Part shown: positions 13,121 through 27,900 of the stretch, one piece after another
Layout: each line of letters opens with the position of its first letter
How positions within the stretch are numbered: the first letter of the stretch is position 1
NCBI GenBank assembly: GCA_000499405.2
Contig: HG738139.1
Coordinates: forward strand, 10,688,616-10,752,615
Direction: 5' to 3'
Length of the DNA: 64,000 bases
DNA from: Onchocerca volvulus
Lineage: Eukaryota > Nematoda > Chromadorea > Rhabditida > Onchocercidae
Notes under the pieces: generated by a model
What the model saw: only the letters and a program-made list of their open reading frames with translations
Told to the model about the DNA's origin: nothing
The model's database searches: none
Made by a program: the position numbers and the translations under genes

Positions 13121-14258
13121 TTCGGTGACGATATTGATTGTCGTATCATACGCTTATATTCGAAATTATAAAATGTCATATTTTCTATTCCGTAACGAAT
13201 AAAAATTAGTTTCTCGCAATATTTTATCTGAATAAAAAAAGAATAATGTCATGTTTCCTTCCACGTCACTTGAGTTCTGTTACGTGAATCCCGTCAGTTG
13301 TTCTTTATTCATACTTTTGCGTACTATTTTCTGCTTATTTGAAATACATACTATATTTAAATTATACATTAAAATTATTGATTACGAAATTACTATATTT
13401 CATTCCGGAAATTTATTTAAAAAATCCGGAAAAGAAAAAGAAAGATAGAAGGTTAAGTATTATTCCGGCAATAGTTTCTATACAATCTAACCAAATATCT
13501 GGAAAAAAGGGACTGTAGTTGACACATAAACTTTACTCTTTTTTTTTTATCCGATTGATTCGTATCGGCAATATTACAACTTTTATATGTCAGGATGATT
13601 GAATGCTAGGATTTATTTACAGTACCATTAATGAACATACATCGATAATGACCGGAGATTATCTAACAGTCATTTCTCTAATCAGTCTTCTCTTATCATT
13701 CTTTTCTAATCATTCCTTTCTTCCATTATCACCTTTTCAACTCTTCTGCATTTGTTCACTCTCATTTATCACTTCAACAATGAAATGATGATAACTCTTT
13801 CATCATTTGTATCCATCTATATTTCATCCAAGATTTTTAATTTTATCACCTAATTCATTCCTCATTATCTAATCAATTTTTCAAAAAAAAAAAAAAAAAA
13901 AAGAAAAAAATTGAAAACGATTGATTTCTAACCTAAAAACTATCGAATTTTCTCTATATATTTGATAAATTTATGTATGAAACGATAATTTGGAAAAGAT
14001 TGCTGAAGAAATATTAGCCTTAACAAGGCTGTTCCATTTTTATATAACCAACCAACTTGGCTTAAGAAAAGTTTTTGCTTCTGTCACAAGACCAGTACTT
14101 TTTCTACGACGCAACTTGTTCAACGAATGATTTAATTGGCCAAGCAAAGGAAATAATTGAATAGAATCAAAAAAAGAAAAAAGAAGAAAACCATTGAAAA
14201 GATTTAACTTGAAAAAAGTTATTTTCATTAGTTTTTATTGCAATATTGCAACTATTAA

Positions 14259-14259
<1 letters not shown>

Positions 14260-14318
<59 letters not shown>
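14260..14318 (+). repeat. 59-nt poly(A) tract
   Basis: The longest homopolymer in the window: 59 uninterrupted A. No target-site duplication or adjacent coding remnant is seen, so it is not obviously the tail of a retroposed copy. Confidence 0.9.
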
Positions 14319-14320
<2 letters not shown>

Positions 14321-14929
14321 ATTTCATTTCCTGTTTTATAAATAAAGAAAGAGGGAGATCAGAGAAAATGAATTTTCTTCGATTATTATTATTATTATTA
14401 TTGATAATTAATGCTATTACGAATAATACTCAAAATTAATATTAGGATTGATAATTATACTACTAATAATAATGATAAGAACAATAGCGGTAATAATAAT
14501 GGTTAGTATGATTGGTTTTAAAAGGCAATTTAAATGAATGGAATTTTGTTAAAATAATTTTGATGAATCAAAAAAAGAAAAAAGAAAGAGATAAAAATCG
14601 ATTAACATTATAAAATAGTTTGAAAATATTTTTGATATTAGAAACGATTTACATTATTTTGCAATGCACTTTTATTTTCTTTTTTTTTTTTATATAATCG
14701 ATCGATTATAATCATTTTTTCTCTTTTTTTTTTTTGAAAAAAATGCCGCTGTTTTGTTCCTAACAGTCGAATAAATTGCCATTTAATGGTTGATGACAAA
14801 TGATATGATTTGAAAATATGACCAATTCTAATTTCGATTTTCAATGTTTTATGAATTCATTTACTTTTTCAAACTACTAATTTATTATGATCTATTTATT
14901 TTTTTTGTCTAATATAAATGATAGACAGA

Positions 14930-15200
14930 AAAGAAAGATATGGAAAGATATAAATAAATTATTTGAATGTAAACAAAAATTCGTTTACATTAAAGTATTC
15001 TCAAATTATGTTAGAATTTAAATGATTAATTTAAAATTTTATTTTAGAAATGTTGTTGATTGATAAAGAGAAAAGGAAGATATGGGAAGATATAAATTAA
15101 ATATTTAGGTGTAAACAAAATTCGTTTGAACTAAAACAATCTCAAATTGTGTTAAAATGTTTTAAAATGATTAATTTAAAACATTTTGGAAGTTGTTGCT
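14930..15200. repeat. diverged tandem duplication, period about 142 bp
   Basis: Two adjacent copies share, in order, GATATGGAAAGATATAAAT, GTAAACAAAA, TTCGTTT, TCTCAAAT and ATGATTAATTTAAAA. The anchor GATATG starts at 14937 and again at 15079. Copies differ by many substitutions, so the duplication is old. Confidence 0.75.
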
Positions 15201-15941
15201 AATTCTTAATTTATGAAATATTCGATGATGTAAATTTTCGTAAGATACAATTTAAAGAAGGATTTATTCAATACTTAGAAATAAAGTTTTGAATATACAT
15301 GTATATTTTACTTTTTTATTAATTAATGATTAATGGTTTTTACTTTATTGATTAATGATTCGTTACTTACTAATGCCTTACTATTACTGATCGATATTGA
15401 TTGATAGTTTACTTTCTTTTTATCTTAGAAATAATTTTCGTAATTCCACACATCTTTCTTAATAAATTTATTAGCAATTTTATTGACATATTTTGATAAA
15501 AAAATAAATTTAATTACGTGCTTATTAACGATTAATATATTTTATTAATAAAATAAAAAGATTTCTTTATTAAAATTGAAAAAGATAGAAATTTTCCAAT
15601 TTATATAATCTATCATTTTACAATTTTTTCAATTTTTCAGATAAATGCTTCTCAAATAAATATCACTTTTTTTTTAGATTGGAATGTTTTCAAATGCATG
15701 CAGTATGCATCGATAATTCCTGGTTATAAAGATATAAAATTCATCAGATAATTGTGTATTTTAAAATATTAAGTGTTTGCAATTTAAAAAATTAGTTGGA
15801 AAAGGTCTGATTATGACAAATTACTTTGTCTGCTAGAAAGGAAGAAAAAAAAATGAAAAAATTGAAAAGAAAAAAAAAAGCAAACGAAATGAAATTGATG
15901 CATTGGAAAATTAAAAGTAATGAAATGAAATTTTGAGATTT

Positions 15942-16035
15942 ATTGAAAATTTCAAAACTATTATTGAAATTTTAAAACTATTTATTGTTGAAAATTTCAA
16001 ATTATTGTTGTTGGAAATTTCAAACTATTTATTGT
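15942..16035. repeat. short tandem repeat around TTGAAATTTCAAACTATTT
   Basis: Three to four imperfect copies of a 30-36 bp unit (GAAAATTTCAAACTATTTATTG-like) lie head to tail in the intergenic region. Confidence 0.6.
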
Positions 16036-18532
16036 TCAATGATTGTTGTTTAGTTTAAAGAAATGCGAAAATTTACTCGTAAGCAATAACAAATAAAACA
16101 TCAATGATTTTAATTTCGAAAACAATATAAAAGATCTATTCAAAATTTTAACATTATTTACTTAAATATCTGAATCTAAATATTTTTTAGGTTAATAGGG
16201 AATAATACTTGAATTAATGCGAACAAATTTCCTAGGCGAATTTTATTCAATCTTTAATATTGTTAGCTTCAAAATATTAAATGCAAAGAATTTCTTAGGC
16301 CGATTTTTCCTTACCAAAAAAATCTTTGACTTTTTTCAAATGCTTCTTAAGCCAGTCAGATCGACCAACGTGCTATTAAAATGCATGAATTTATGAATAA
16401 ATCAAATTTAGCATTATGCATTAATATCTTAAACTTAAAATTGATTTAAATTATTTATTAGCCATCTGGCATATATGCATACAATTTGCTTAAAAAGCTA
16501 ATATTAAGCCTTAAGAAAACTAGCAAAAAAAAAAAGGAAGAAGGAAAATGTTCGAAGAATTATAAATCTATCAAAGATAATAGTTGGATAAAAAAGATTT
16601 GATAATCATAAATGGCAAACAAATATGATAAAATTGATGAGAAGCTATTTGAAATTTACTAGAAAATAGCAAATAAACATGCCCTAAGGCATATTCGAGC
16701 TTATCTTTAGTTATATTATGGATGGTCGGAATTTTTGGAATGCCTTTAGGGTGGCAAAAATAGCATTTATTGCAAAAATTTCGGCAATAACAACAGATGA
16801 AAGGAAGCTTAAAAGTGCCTAGAGGCAATACTTTGATACGCATAAAATGAGCCTTAATGTATCTTAAAAAAAAAAAAAAATGGAAAAAAAATGAAAAATA
16901 CTAGTTCTATCGAAAAATAGGATATCAACAAATCCTTGAGCTGAGTACAAAGATTGCATGCTTAACTTTTCAGAACATTGTTATTAATATTATTTCCGAT
17001 AATCAATACAACCAAAGGTTTGTTGACTAAATGACAATTATTTCTTTAATTACCTAAAAACAAGGCTTGAAAGTAAAGTTTTAACATACTGTGTGGTCAT
17101 AATATTGCTTGGAAGTTAAACTTTATACATATTTCAAAACAAATTTTTTCATGTGCATAATAGTTCCTAACAAGAAAAAAAAAGGAAAAAATAAATAAAA
17201 AAAAAAGACAAAAAAAAAAAAAAAACGGAAAAAACATTTCTGTTTGCGAAAAAAGAACAAACTTTATTGGATGAAATGAACCAAATTCAAATTAGAGAAG
17301 TTTTTAAAAGACACAAATAAATCAGAGGAAGGAAGGAAAAAAAGATTTTTTTTTTCATTCTTTTAATGGGCATTTTGAATTTTATGTCATTCGTTTTTTT
17401 TTTTCTTTTTGATTTTTTCTCGACAATGAAATGTTTGTTTGTGCTAGAGAAAAGAGAGAGATAAAAACTATTGATAATAATTAATTAAAAGTTGTTTAAC
17501 CGAATAATTGAAATTTTTTCCTTTCTGTCACAGTTAAATATAGCTACACAAATTATAGAAATAATTGATTAACTTCTTGTTCGCTCTTTTCTCTTTTAAT
17601 TTGTCATTTAAAAATTGATTTGAATCATTTTTTTTTTCATTTTCAAAAGTTGAACTAAAATTGATTTGTTTAAAAGCTAAAAGTGTTTGTAAAGAAATTG
17701 AGTGAAAAAAAAAAGGAATGTTAAAATAAATAATTTATTTGAAAAATTGTACGAAATATTTTAATAATAAGATAAATCTAATGGATAACATTTCTTTTTC
17801 TCATTTTTTTCTTTCTTTTTTCCCCAGTATATCCTCTCTTGTCAAAATTATTTGATATATGCCGACAAATGACAAAATTCTTTTCTCTTCAAAAATTTTT
17901 TGATAAAATGATAATAATGATATCATATATTTTCATTTTTTTTTTCGTTCTTTCTAACTTGAAAAAAAAAGGACAAAAAATTGGATTAAAAGAGAAAAAA
18001 ATTAAAGCGAAATAAAAAAATCAACAACATTTACACAAATTCATTCTTATCGAAACTAATTATTGCCTAACAATTTTGAATTTTAATTCATGCGAACTTT
18101 TTTTCTCTCTCTCCGCGATAATTGAATATCTTCAACAGCAATATGATAAATATTATTCATTTCAAAAGATTTATTAATTTTTCAAAAAAAAAAAAAGAAA
18201 AAAAGGGAGGAAAAAGAGAAGCAATAAATTTTAAAAAAGTTTACATCTATACATATATTGCATATTATTTAAACAGAATGATAATTTTGAATTATTTATT
18301 TTAAAATTGAATCATATTATTAGCAGATACGTCGTTTTAATAAATTAAATTGAAATTAAAATATATTATTGGCAGAATGACAATTTTAATTATTAAAATG
18401 CTTTATTTTAGAGTTAAAATTTTGACTATTACGATGATAAAATTAGAGTTTTATTATTGTGTTTTGGATGAAAATTGTTAAATTCTCAGACACTTCAAGC
18501 AGACGAAATTATCATTTCAATTCATTCACCTA

Positions 18533-18566
18533 TCATTCATTCATTCATTCATTCATTCATTCATTC
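18533..18566. repeat. (TCAT)n microsatellite
   Basis: About 8.5 perfect copies of TCAT, roughly 400 bp upstream of the first scaffold start codon. Confidence 0.9.
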
Positions 18567-18964
18567 AGTCAGCCAGTCATTTAAACGACGGAAGTTTTAA
18601 ACCTGACAACCTGGATGAAACCATTTTGAAAACACCGAATTGTTCTCAGTTGTTGTGACAGCTAAATCCACCATTTTATTACATCAAATCCAATTTGCTA
18701 GGAATTGCCAGTTGTCTCAAACAGATGGCTTAAACTTCTTTTCATTTCTCTTCTCTCTTCTGTTTATTTTAATTTAATTTTTGCAAATTAAATTGTCACT
18801 TATTCATACAATTTAATTCCATCATTTCAGCAAAATTATCCGTTTGCATTATTGTTATTATTGGATACTAAATTTGATAAATCAAATCAATCCGCTTTCC
18901 TGATCAATTTTATCGGTTGAATTCATAAATATTATTTGCTAGAATAATTTGGATATTTATCAAT

Positions 18965-21900
18965 ATGTCCGAAACAGAAATATCATCGAAAGGTAATTTA
19001 TAAAATTAAAATAATTTTAATTTTAAGTTTTAATCAGCATTTGTAATAATTGTTCTGATATTCTTCAGATGATTTAAATATTATCAGGCAACGCTACTTT
19101 ATGTCAAGTATTTCTTTAAATAATTTTCTTTAAATACATATATGAATTATACGACCATAATTGAAGAAATATCAATATTTAGATAGATTAAACCGGATTT
19201 CCGGAAAACTTTTAGGACATTTATATTGAATTTCTTTCATAAATATAAACTACACGATTATATTTGGAGAAATATTAATATTCAAATGGATTAAAACGGC
19301 TTTCCGGAAAATTTTTTAAGCTGTATGTGTATTGCGTATCATATTTCCACTTGCTTGTTTGACTTGCATAAATCTTAGTGTATAAAAATAATTCGAATTA
19401 ATTTCATGAAATTCTCATTTTTACATTTCAAAGAAGAACTTCGAAAAAAGTAATTAAACGTTTGCAAATGTTCAAATTTTAAACAATACGGGAAGTAATC
19501 TAAAACTTAAACATATAAAAGACACTAAAAATGGAAAAAAAAAAAGAAATCGAAAAGAAAGAATGAGAAGATTCTAAAAATTTTCAATTAACAGTTTTTG
19601 TTATATAAATTTCAAGCATTCATAAAAAAAAAAAAAAAAAAAAAAAACGAAAGAAAAAATAATTTGCAAAAGAAAAAAACACATTTCAGACAATTAAGAA
19701 ATGCATTTTGTTGTTTTTCCATCTTTATTCACAATTCAAAAAAAAAAAAAGAAAAAAAGAATGAATTCCTTTTTTATGGATCGAGAAAAAAAAAAAACTT
19801 GTAAACCATTTGAATTGAAATTTTCCAACAAATGAATAACTGAAGTGTTGAAAAAAGAAACAGAATTTATCTAACCAACAATCTTAGCAATTCTTATTTT
19901 TACAAAAAAAAAAAAGAAAAAAAAAAAACTAAAACAACGTCAGTCTTCAAATGCTTTATGTGAAATTACTGCCATGTGTTGTTGGATAGAATAATTAAGG
20001 AAAAAAATAAGTTAAACAAAGTAAAAAAAAAGGAACGGAAATCTTTTAAAAATTTGAAAATTATCGATAAAAAACAAAAAAAAAAAAAAAGAAAAAGAAA
20101 ACGATCAATGCATCTGTAAATTTTATTTCGATAAATGCAGTTCGCTTAATTAATATAATTATTATGCATCTTTTAATTTTATGCAAATTTATTTACGTTC
20201 TAATCATTTTACTAGTTAAATTTTATGTCCCATTCATTTATTAATTGAATTTTGTGTTCCAATCATTTTATCAATTAAACTTTACATTAAATTTTGATTA
20301 AGAGCATTGTTTTGTTAATTAAATACTAATTAAGAAAATCTTAACATAATATCATGCATTATTAATGTATTTCTACAATTTTACTAAGAGAAACTTATCA
20401 TAAACCTTATATAAGTTCGCTATATTATAATCATTTCAGTGATTTGAATTTGAATATCAACTAAGAATTATCAAAAATTTATCATAATCATAAGTATCAT
20501 TTACGATTTTTTGTTGTCATCTTTTTCTACCTTTCGTTATTATTGTTTAATCGATTTGTTATTTTCACTTATCGTATACTAGTCGTATAATTTCCAAAAT
20601 ATGAAAGTTGAAATTATCTTATCAAAAAGCATAGTATAACAAATATTTGTGATAGCGATGACGTAATCACTTGTTGCATGCGGTAAAATTTATAAGTTAT
20701 CATGAAAAAATGTTCATAATATTAGCTATCAAAGCATTTCGTTTCATCTAAAAAAAAAAAAAAAAAAATGAACTAAAACGTTAATTAAAAATTTAATCAA
20801 AAAGATTTTTTTTTATTTCTTAAATTTATTTTTAAAAATTAAATTTCAATTATTTCTGTGCTTCGTTTTTTCCTAGCTTCCTCTTTTTTTTCATTTGATT
20901 TATTTTCGAAATTATAATGCTAACAAATCAATTATTATTTTCTTTAATTTTTTTTAAAATTAAATTTTAGCTATTTTAACGCTTTTTCTTTCTTTCTTCC
21001 TTTATCTTCTCTTTTTTTCTTGTCTTATTTACTTTACAAATGTAATTTCTAAATAAATTGTTGTGCTTAAACATTTCTTAAGTATTCATTCAAACCAATT
21101 CACTATACTTTACAATTTGCAAACATAAAAAAAAAAAAAGCAAATACTTGTTGGATGAAATATTGTAATATTAATATTGGAAAAAGCCAATATTTTATTT
21201 TGTGTTTATCAAATTATCATCAGCCCTAATACATCGCACAAATGAATTTTATAACAATTCATATTTATTGCAGCTGTATTTTTAAGAAACATAGAAATAG
21301 ACCTTATCACAACAACCTTATCACTTATCACAAATAAGCCCATTTGCTTGGATAATTGTATAATTTTTGAAATAAAACGAAATTTTGAAGTTCAATGTTG
21401 CTTCCTAAATATCATCTTTCACATCATCTTCCCTTGCAAAAAATTATAAAGTTTCTACAGTTGACGTACTTTTTTGTATGCAACAAATATTTGATGTTGA
21501 AAGCTGTCATCAAAAAAAAAAAGGAAAAAAAGTATATATATAAATTTAAATACAAATTTGATATGCATCATTACCACACAATTGAAAATTTTCATTCGTA
21601 TAATTTGAGAATTATTCGGGAGTATAATATTTGTTAGAGAGGTCATTTAAGTACTGTAAAATAGTAACTATCTGTGATGTATTGAAAGAAAAAACTTTGG
21701 TCATAATTTAAATATAAAAATTGAAAAGAAGAAAGTAAGAAAGGAAGGAAAAAAAGATGAGTCAAAATTATTTAATAGAAAAATTATTAAAAATGAACAA
21801 ATTTAGAGAATAATATATTTAAAATTTCATATGGCATTTTTCAGTGTCATTCTTTTTTTTTTGCTTCGAATTTCGCGAAAATTTTATTTTTAAAAAAAAA

Positions 21901-24900
21901 GTTAATTGTTTTTCTTAATATTAATCAGAATTATTAAATTCGACGGATATTTTAGAAATCTCTTCCTTTTCCTCGTTTTCTGCTTAGTTCAGAGCTTGCT
22001 AAAGTGAAGTAGTCGATATGGCGTTGAAGTGAAGTTTAAAATGAAATGAAGTACATTGCTCATTAAATTAATCTTGAAGGCAATTAATTTCCGGAAATTA
22101 CACTTTTAGCATCAAAATTTTTCGATCATTTTGATCGAAATGTGTCGGTGAAAAGGATTTATACTTAATGATAAAATGATAATACTTTAATTGGTTCAAA
22201 TTTAATAATTAAACTGACAAATGAATCAAATGTAAAATTAACTGTTTTTCATTCATTCTTGACTTTTTAGACTTTTCTAAGCTAAAATAACAAATAAAAT
22301 TTACTTATTATATAAATCAACTTATCCTTTTCATTTGTCCAAATTTTTAAAGCACTTTAAAATCAGACAAGTGAGCTAAGGAAAATAAAATAAATGACCA
22401 TAAAAGCCACTAAAAACGAATAAATAACAATCATAAATAATTTTTACCTTTCCAAATAAGATTTCAAACAAGTATGATGTTATTAAATTATTAATCAAAA
22501 TATTTAAAATATTTGTGAATAAAAATTATTGATTTTCAATTTTTTGCTTATTTTTTTTCTCCACAATGTATTCCTTTGAAAATCATCAACTTTTATTAGT
22601 AAATATAAAAAATTTTGCATAATTTAGATTTTCTGTCTGAATTTTTTTCCCTTATATATATATATATATGTGTATTTTTTGCTTTTTTCATTTTAAAATT
22701 TCAGTCGCATACTTTTACTTTGAATAATATAGCATAGCATTAGATAAAATGCAATTTCACACGAAATCAAATTTTGATGAATGAAAATTTATTTTTCAAC
22801 AAAATCTGTTGACTGCTCATTTCTTTTCTTTATTTCATTTTGCTAAAAAATAAAAAAAAGCCAAAAATTTTTACTGGTGGAAAAAAACGACGAAACAGCT
22901 TTGAATTATTAGCTATTTGTAATTTTAATGTGAGGAAAAGTAATAAATGTTTTGGTCCTTTTGCACTTTTCAAACCTTTCTTTTTTGCTTTTTCATCCTC
23001 TTCTTGAAGAATATTTTGATTTTTGTACAATGTATCAAATTTAAATATTGGATTGAATTTTTTTTATCTCCCAACTATGTTTTTTTCACTTCCTCCAATT
23101 AATCATTATCACAATCTTAATCCCATCATTATTACCTATCATTATCATCATTTTTAATCTCACCATTATGGTCACCATATTAATTCCAGTCTTAAAATTA
23201 TCATTATCATCATCTCAATTTCAGTCTTACTATTATCATTATTATCATCACCTCAGTCCGACTATTAGCATCATCACCTCAGTTATTCTAATCTTATCAA
23301 GATTATCACTCCATCATCTCATTCTTAATCTCATCGTTATCATTATTATCATCAACACACTATCATTATTCATTTTGTAAAAAAAATCATATGATAAAAA
23401 AGCAGACAAAAATAAAAGTAAAGAAGAATTTGGAATGAAAAGGGATGAATCAAAAATTGGAAAAAAATTTAACCAAAAAAAAAAACCTTCTGTTCTTTCT
23501 TTCCTTTCTTCCTTCCCTCCCCTAATGTTATCATTTTTCTGTTTAGTTATCAGTTGGAATTGTTGTTGATGATTGTTATGCGAACGGTCAAGATTGGTAC
23601 TACAAGTGTCATCATATTCTCGCGATCTATATGAAATCCATCTCAAACAACTGTTCCATTCATCTTTGCATAAAATTCATCCTTCAACTTATTCGTATTT
23701 TAAACAATCCTCTCTTCCTCTTCTTTTCTTTCTTCCAAAAATTCTTCTCTATTCCTGAATTTCCTATTGCTAAATTCTTAAAACAGATAGACTTAACATT
23801 TTAACAAAATGGAAACAGATAGATTTGATCGATAGATAGACTAATAGATCGATAAATTGACAGATAGCAATGCTTCAGTATTTATCTTGTCTACAAGAAA
23901 ATCGATACATAAAGTTCAAAGTGCAAACATACAAGTAGAAACACAATACATACTAACAATTTGAAATTTTGTAAATTTTATAATATTTATAAAATGACCG
24001 AATAATTATATGTTTATGTATACGCATGTATGTATGTGTCTGTGTGTGTGTGTATTTGCGTGTATGTGTATGTGTGTATGTGAGAAAAGTAATATAAAAA
24101 AATTTTTGGGAGGAAAAGTTTTATATATTATGTCTGTGTGTATATCAGAAAGAAAGAATTATCACATGACATTTTAAAAAAAAAAATTTTAGAAAAAAGT
24201 TTTTCATACATACATCTGTATTGTATGTATGTGTCTGTCCGTGTGTTATTTATATATATGAGAAAGAATTATCAAATATTAAAAAAAATTGTCGAGGAAA
24301 AGTTTTTGTATTATACATATGTCTGTATGTGTGTATGTATGTATGTATGTATGTGTGTATGTTTATGCGTGTGTGTCTGTATCGAACTAATCTATTTCTG
24401 ATCATTTATCAATTGTGGATGATCATTACAATATCGATACATATATATATATATATATCGATATGCTAGATGGAAAAATTTAGGATGAGTTTCACGCCGC
24501 TTAGTTGAATGCTATTTCTGACAAAAAGCTTCGAATAAATCTCTCCCTTTCTTTCTCTCTCTCTTCCTCTCTCTCTCTCCCTCTTTCTTACAATTCTTTC
24601 TCTCCCACTTCTGGTTCAAATTGTATTCATTACAAGTATTACCATCGATGATTTCCTTCCTATTCTATTCTATTCCAAAAATTTCCAACATCGATGATTT
24701 CCTTCCATTCTATTCTATTCCAAAAATTTCCAATCAGACCATCGATGATTTCCTTCCTATTCTATTCTATTCCAAAAATTTCCAGTCAGACCATCGATGA
24801 TTTCCTTCCTATTCTATTCTATTCCAAAAATTTCCAACATCGATGATTTCCTTCCTATTCTATTCTATTCCAAAAATTTCCAATCAATCTGATTAATTCC

Positions 24901-27900
24901 AAATTTGCTATTATTTGTTTATTTTTATTTTTCTTTAATAATCATCAAAGAAGCAGGAAATGTTATTGTTGTTGTAGCATTTATCGTAATACTTGTTATT
25001 TCATAATACTCGAATAATATTTCGTGATACGTTAAACAATAAGGGAAACAATAAAAACTTTCCCAAATATTCAGAAGATTGGCTAAAAACTAGCTAGTTG
25101 ATATAAATGAAAATGTAAATGTTTGTTTGTTCAAAATCTTAAATCGCCCCGAAAGTTCGCACCGATTGTTTCGAAATTTTTGATGCAACGTTGTATTCGA
25201 ATACGTGCATATTTTTGCTGTGGCTCAGTCTGGTTAAGTGGAAAATGTTGGAAAAAAGAAATCTGATCGAATTGTAATCTGGTTAGATTAAGGATTGCTT
25301 CTTCTTGCTATCAGCAATAGGTGTTGGAAAAATCTTCTACGTCTTCTCTATCAGAGAGAATCCTGTTGAGAAAATTTATTGATTGATGGAAGACTAATTT
25401 TTCGTAACAAGCAATCATTAGAGAATATCCAGTCAAACTGATCATTAGGGTTACACGTGTGTGATAGGTTTAAAAAAAAAAAAAAAAAAAGTAGAGATAT
25501 TTATACAGAAACATGCGCCTATTCGAATCAATGTTGGATCAAAATTTTAAAGCAATCGGTGAAGAATTTTCGGAGATTTAATGATTAGAACAGCGAATAT
25601 TTTATATTTTTATTTATATAGATAAAAATAATTATTGGTAATAACAGTGATAACAAGAACAATGACAAAAAAGTAACGGTAGTAATAGCAAAAGCGATAA
25701 TAGCGACTAAAATCAAGAAAATTTAGTAGTTGACTATTTAAATCAGTTGTTATAATATCTCGACAATAGCAATTAACGACATCGATAATTCAATCACAAA
25801 ATGTCAGGATTATTCTCATCTATTCAATCATAAGATGCCGGGATTATTCTCATCTTGGAAGCCACGTTTTCGTACACGTAAAACATCAGATTCCGAACGT
25901 TCGTCTGTATCTTCATCAATACCAACATTTTTACATTCTTTCTCATCTACTCCATCTATTTCACCTATAACTAAACACTTGAACAAACGTGCGGTCCATT
26001 TTCATGAAAATGGTAATTATTCTTGTTTAGTTTTCTTTTTTCTTAATTTTTATTTTTATTTAATTTTTTTATTTTCCATTCAGACATTTATTTTTAATTT
26101 AAAAAAAAGTTCTATTTTAAGTAGTTGTGATAAAATTGATTAATACAGAAATAATTTATTTGTTTACAAACATTTAATTTTTTAATTCGATAATTTCATT
26201 ATTCTTTTGATAAATCTATGGATTAAACGAAACAATTCATTAATTTGAATATTTTTGTGAGCTTCTCTTGACGAGAGGAGAAAAATGGATATTTATCACG
26301 TACGTAACATGCAATTTACGCTAGTGTTAAACAAGATGCGCTAAGTAAAGCCAGCATAATTTTCATAATGATCAATTTGCTTTTATTATGAAAAGTAATT
26401 TTTTATGAAATAACATATCTAAAACTAATTTCCGAATTTTACTTGCCAATTAATATTCTAATTAGTTAATTAATCACTTGATCCATTTAATTACAAATTA
26501 TTCAACTACTTAATTTAATTTTCTCCTCATATATATTTGTTAATTTTATTTCTATTTCTTCCAACTCCAATAAAAATATTTTTATTCCAATTTATTATAT
26601 TATCCAGTATATTATTTCTGTGTGAATGAAGTTTGCAAAATTCATTTGACCATTATTCCTTTCATTTCATAATAATAGGGGGAATTGAATTCATTTCAAT
26701 TATTCCGAATATTAGCACCTTATCATCTTCTCTTTAATTATATTTAATTCTACTTTTTGTTTTAAAATTTTACAAATATTTGCAAAATTTTCGATTCTCT
26801 TCGACTTATACAACAATCAAATTATAGTATTTAATTCACCAAATATTCAAAAAAAAAAAAAAAAAAAAAAAAAAGGAACTCCTGTCAGATGTCTTCTTTT
26901 AGAAATATCGACATTGAAATAGTGAAATATTATGACAAATCAACATCAGTAAATTTCCAAATTTTTGATTTATTGCTTCCGTCTGCTGTTTCTTCTCTTT
27001 TTTTGCAAATTAATCATCACACAGAATTATTAAAAGTACAGAAATAATTAAATAAAAAAGTAAATACATAAACAGATAAACAAAGAAGCAAACAAACCAA
27101 TACTTAAATAGATAAAAACAAAAAGATAAATAGTAAATACATAAATAGATAAACAAAAAAGGCAAACAAATAAATGCATAAATTACTATCATTATAGAAA
27201 TACAAAAAAAGCAAATTACTATTGTTATAGATTGTTTATTGTTTATTTTTCTATCTCACCATATTTTCTCATAATTTTTGAATTCTTTGATTCGTTTTAT
27301 TCATTGTCCGTTTGTCAAGGTCATACAATCCTTCAATAATATGACAAAATATTTTTTTTTTTTTTTTTTTAACTCAAATTATATGTATCCTTTATAATAT
27401 TCTCCTTTTTTTTTTTTTTTCAAATTTAACCTTCAAAAATTTTTGTAAATTCTTTTCGAAAAAATCTTACAAGAAAGTTAAACATTTTCTGCTTTCAGTT
27501 ATATAAAACTTAAGCTTTAATCAATGAAATATGGACAATATTTAATTATTACAATGCGCTATTTACATCTAAGATATGCTAAATAAGCTTAAGTATATTT
27601 GTTAATAATACTTGTAATTAAGAACAATAACAATGACAATAATAGGAATATTGATATTAATGGTAGCAAATTGAAACCGATTTAATTTTAGATTTTTTAT
27701 TGGAATAAAAATTTAGCAATATTATTTGGTCCAGGAAATATAATTTTCAATCTCAAAAATTATCCCAATGCAAATATAATTTTTTAATGTTAAAATAAGT
27801 ATGGGATAATGACAGAAATTATGTAGCTATTAATTGATAAAGTATTGCTAAACTTTTAACATTGTGGTCAAATTCAAATTTCAAAAAATAAAAAACTCAA

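Larger units (their letters stand above)
13130..18964. other. long intergenic region upstream of the scaffold gene
   Basis: Nearly 6 kb of AT-rich sequence with no supportable coding exon. It holds a 59-nt poly(A) run, a 142-bp diverged tandem duplication and short local repeats, listed separately. Sequence just before 18965 (about 18590-18720) is less AT-rich and may carry the promoter or 5'UTR of the first scaffold transcript. Confidence 0.4.

Noticed and set aside
12934..13128. Plus ORF of 64 codons in the GC-rich patch
   Set aside because: No splice context or domain features. Openness is explained by the locally higher GC content.
14194..14439. Plus ORF with a long poly-lysine run
   Set aside because: It exists only because of the 59-nt poly(A) tract.
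23168..23646. Overlapping ORFs on both strands
   Set aside because: The ATC/ATT trinucleotide-rich sequence has few stop codons by composition; no real protein features.
24138..24469. Overlapping plus ORFs rich in V, C, Y and M
   Set aside because: Translation of TG/TATG microsatellite.
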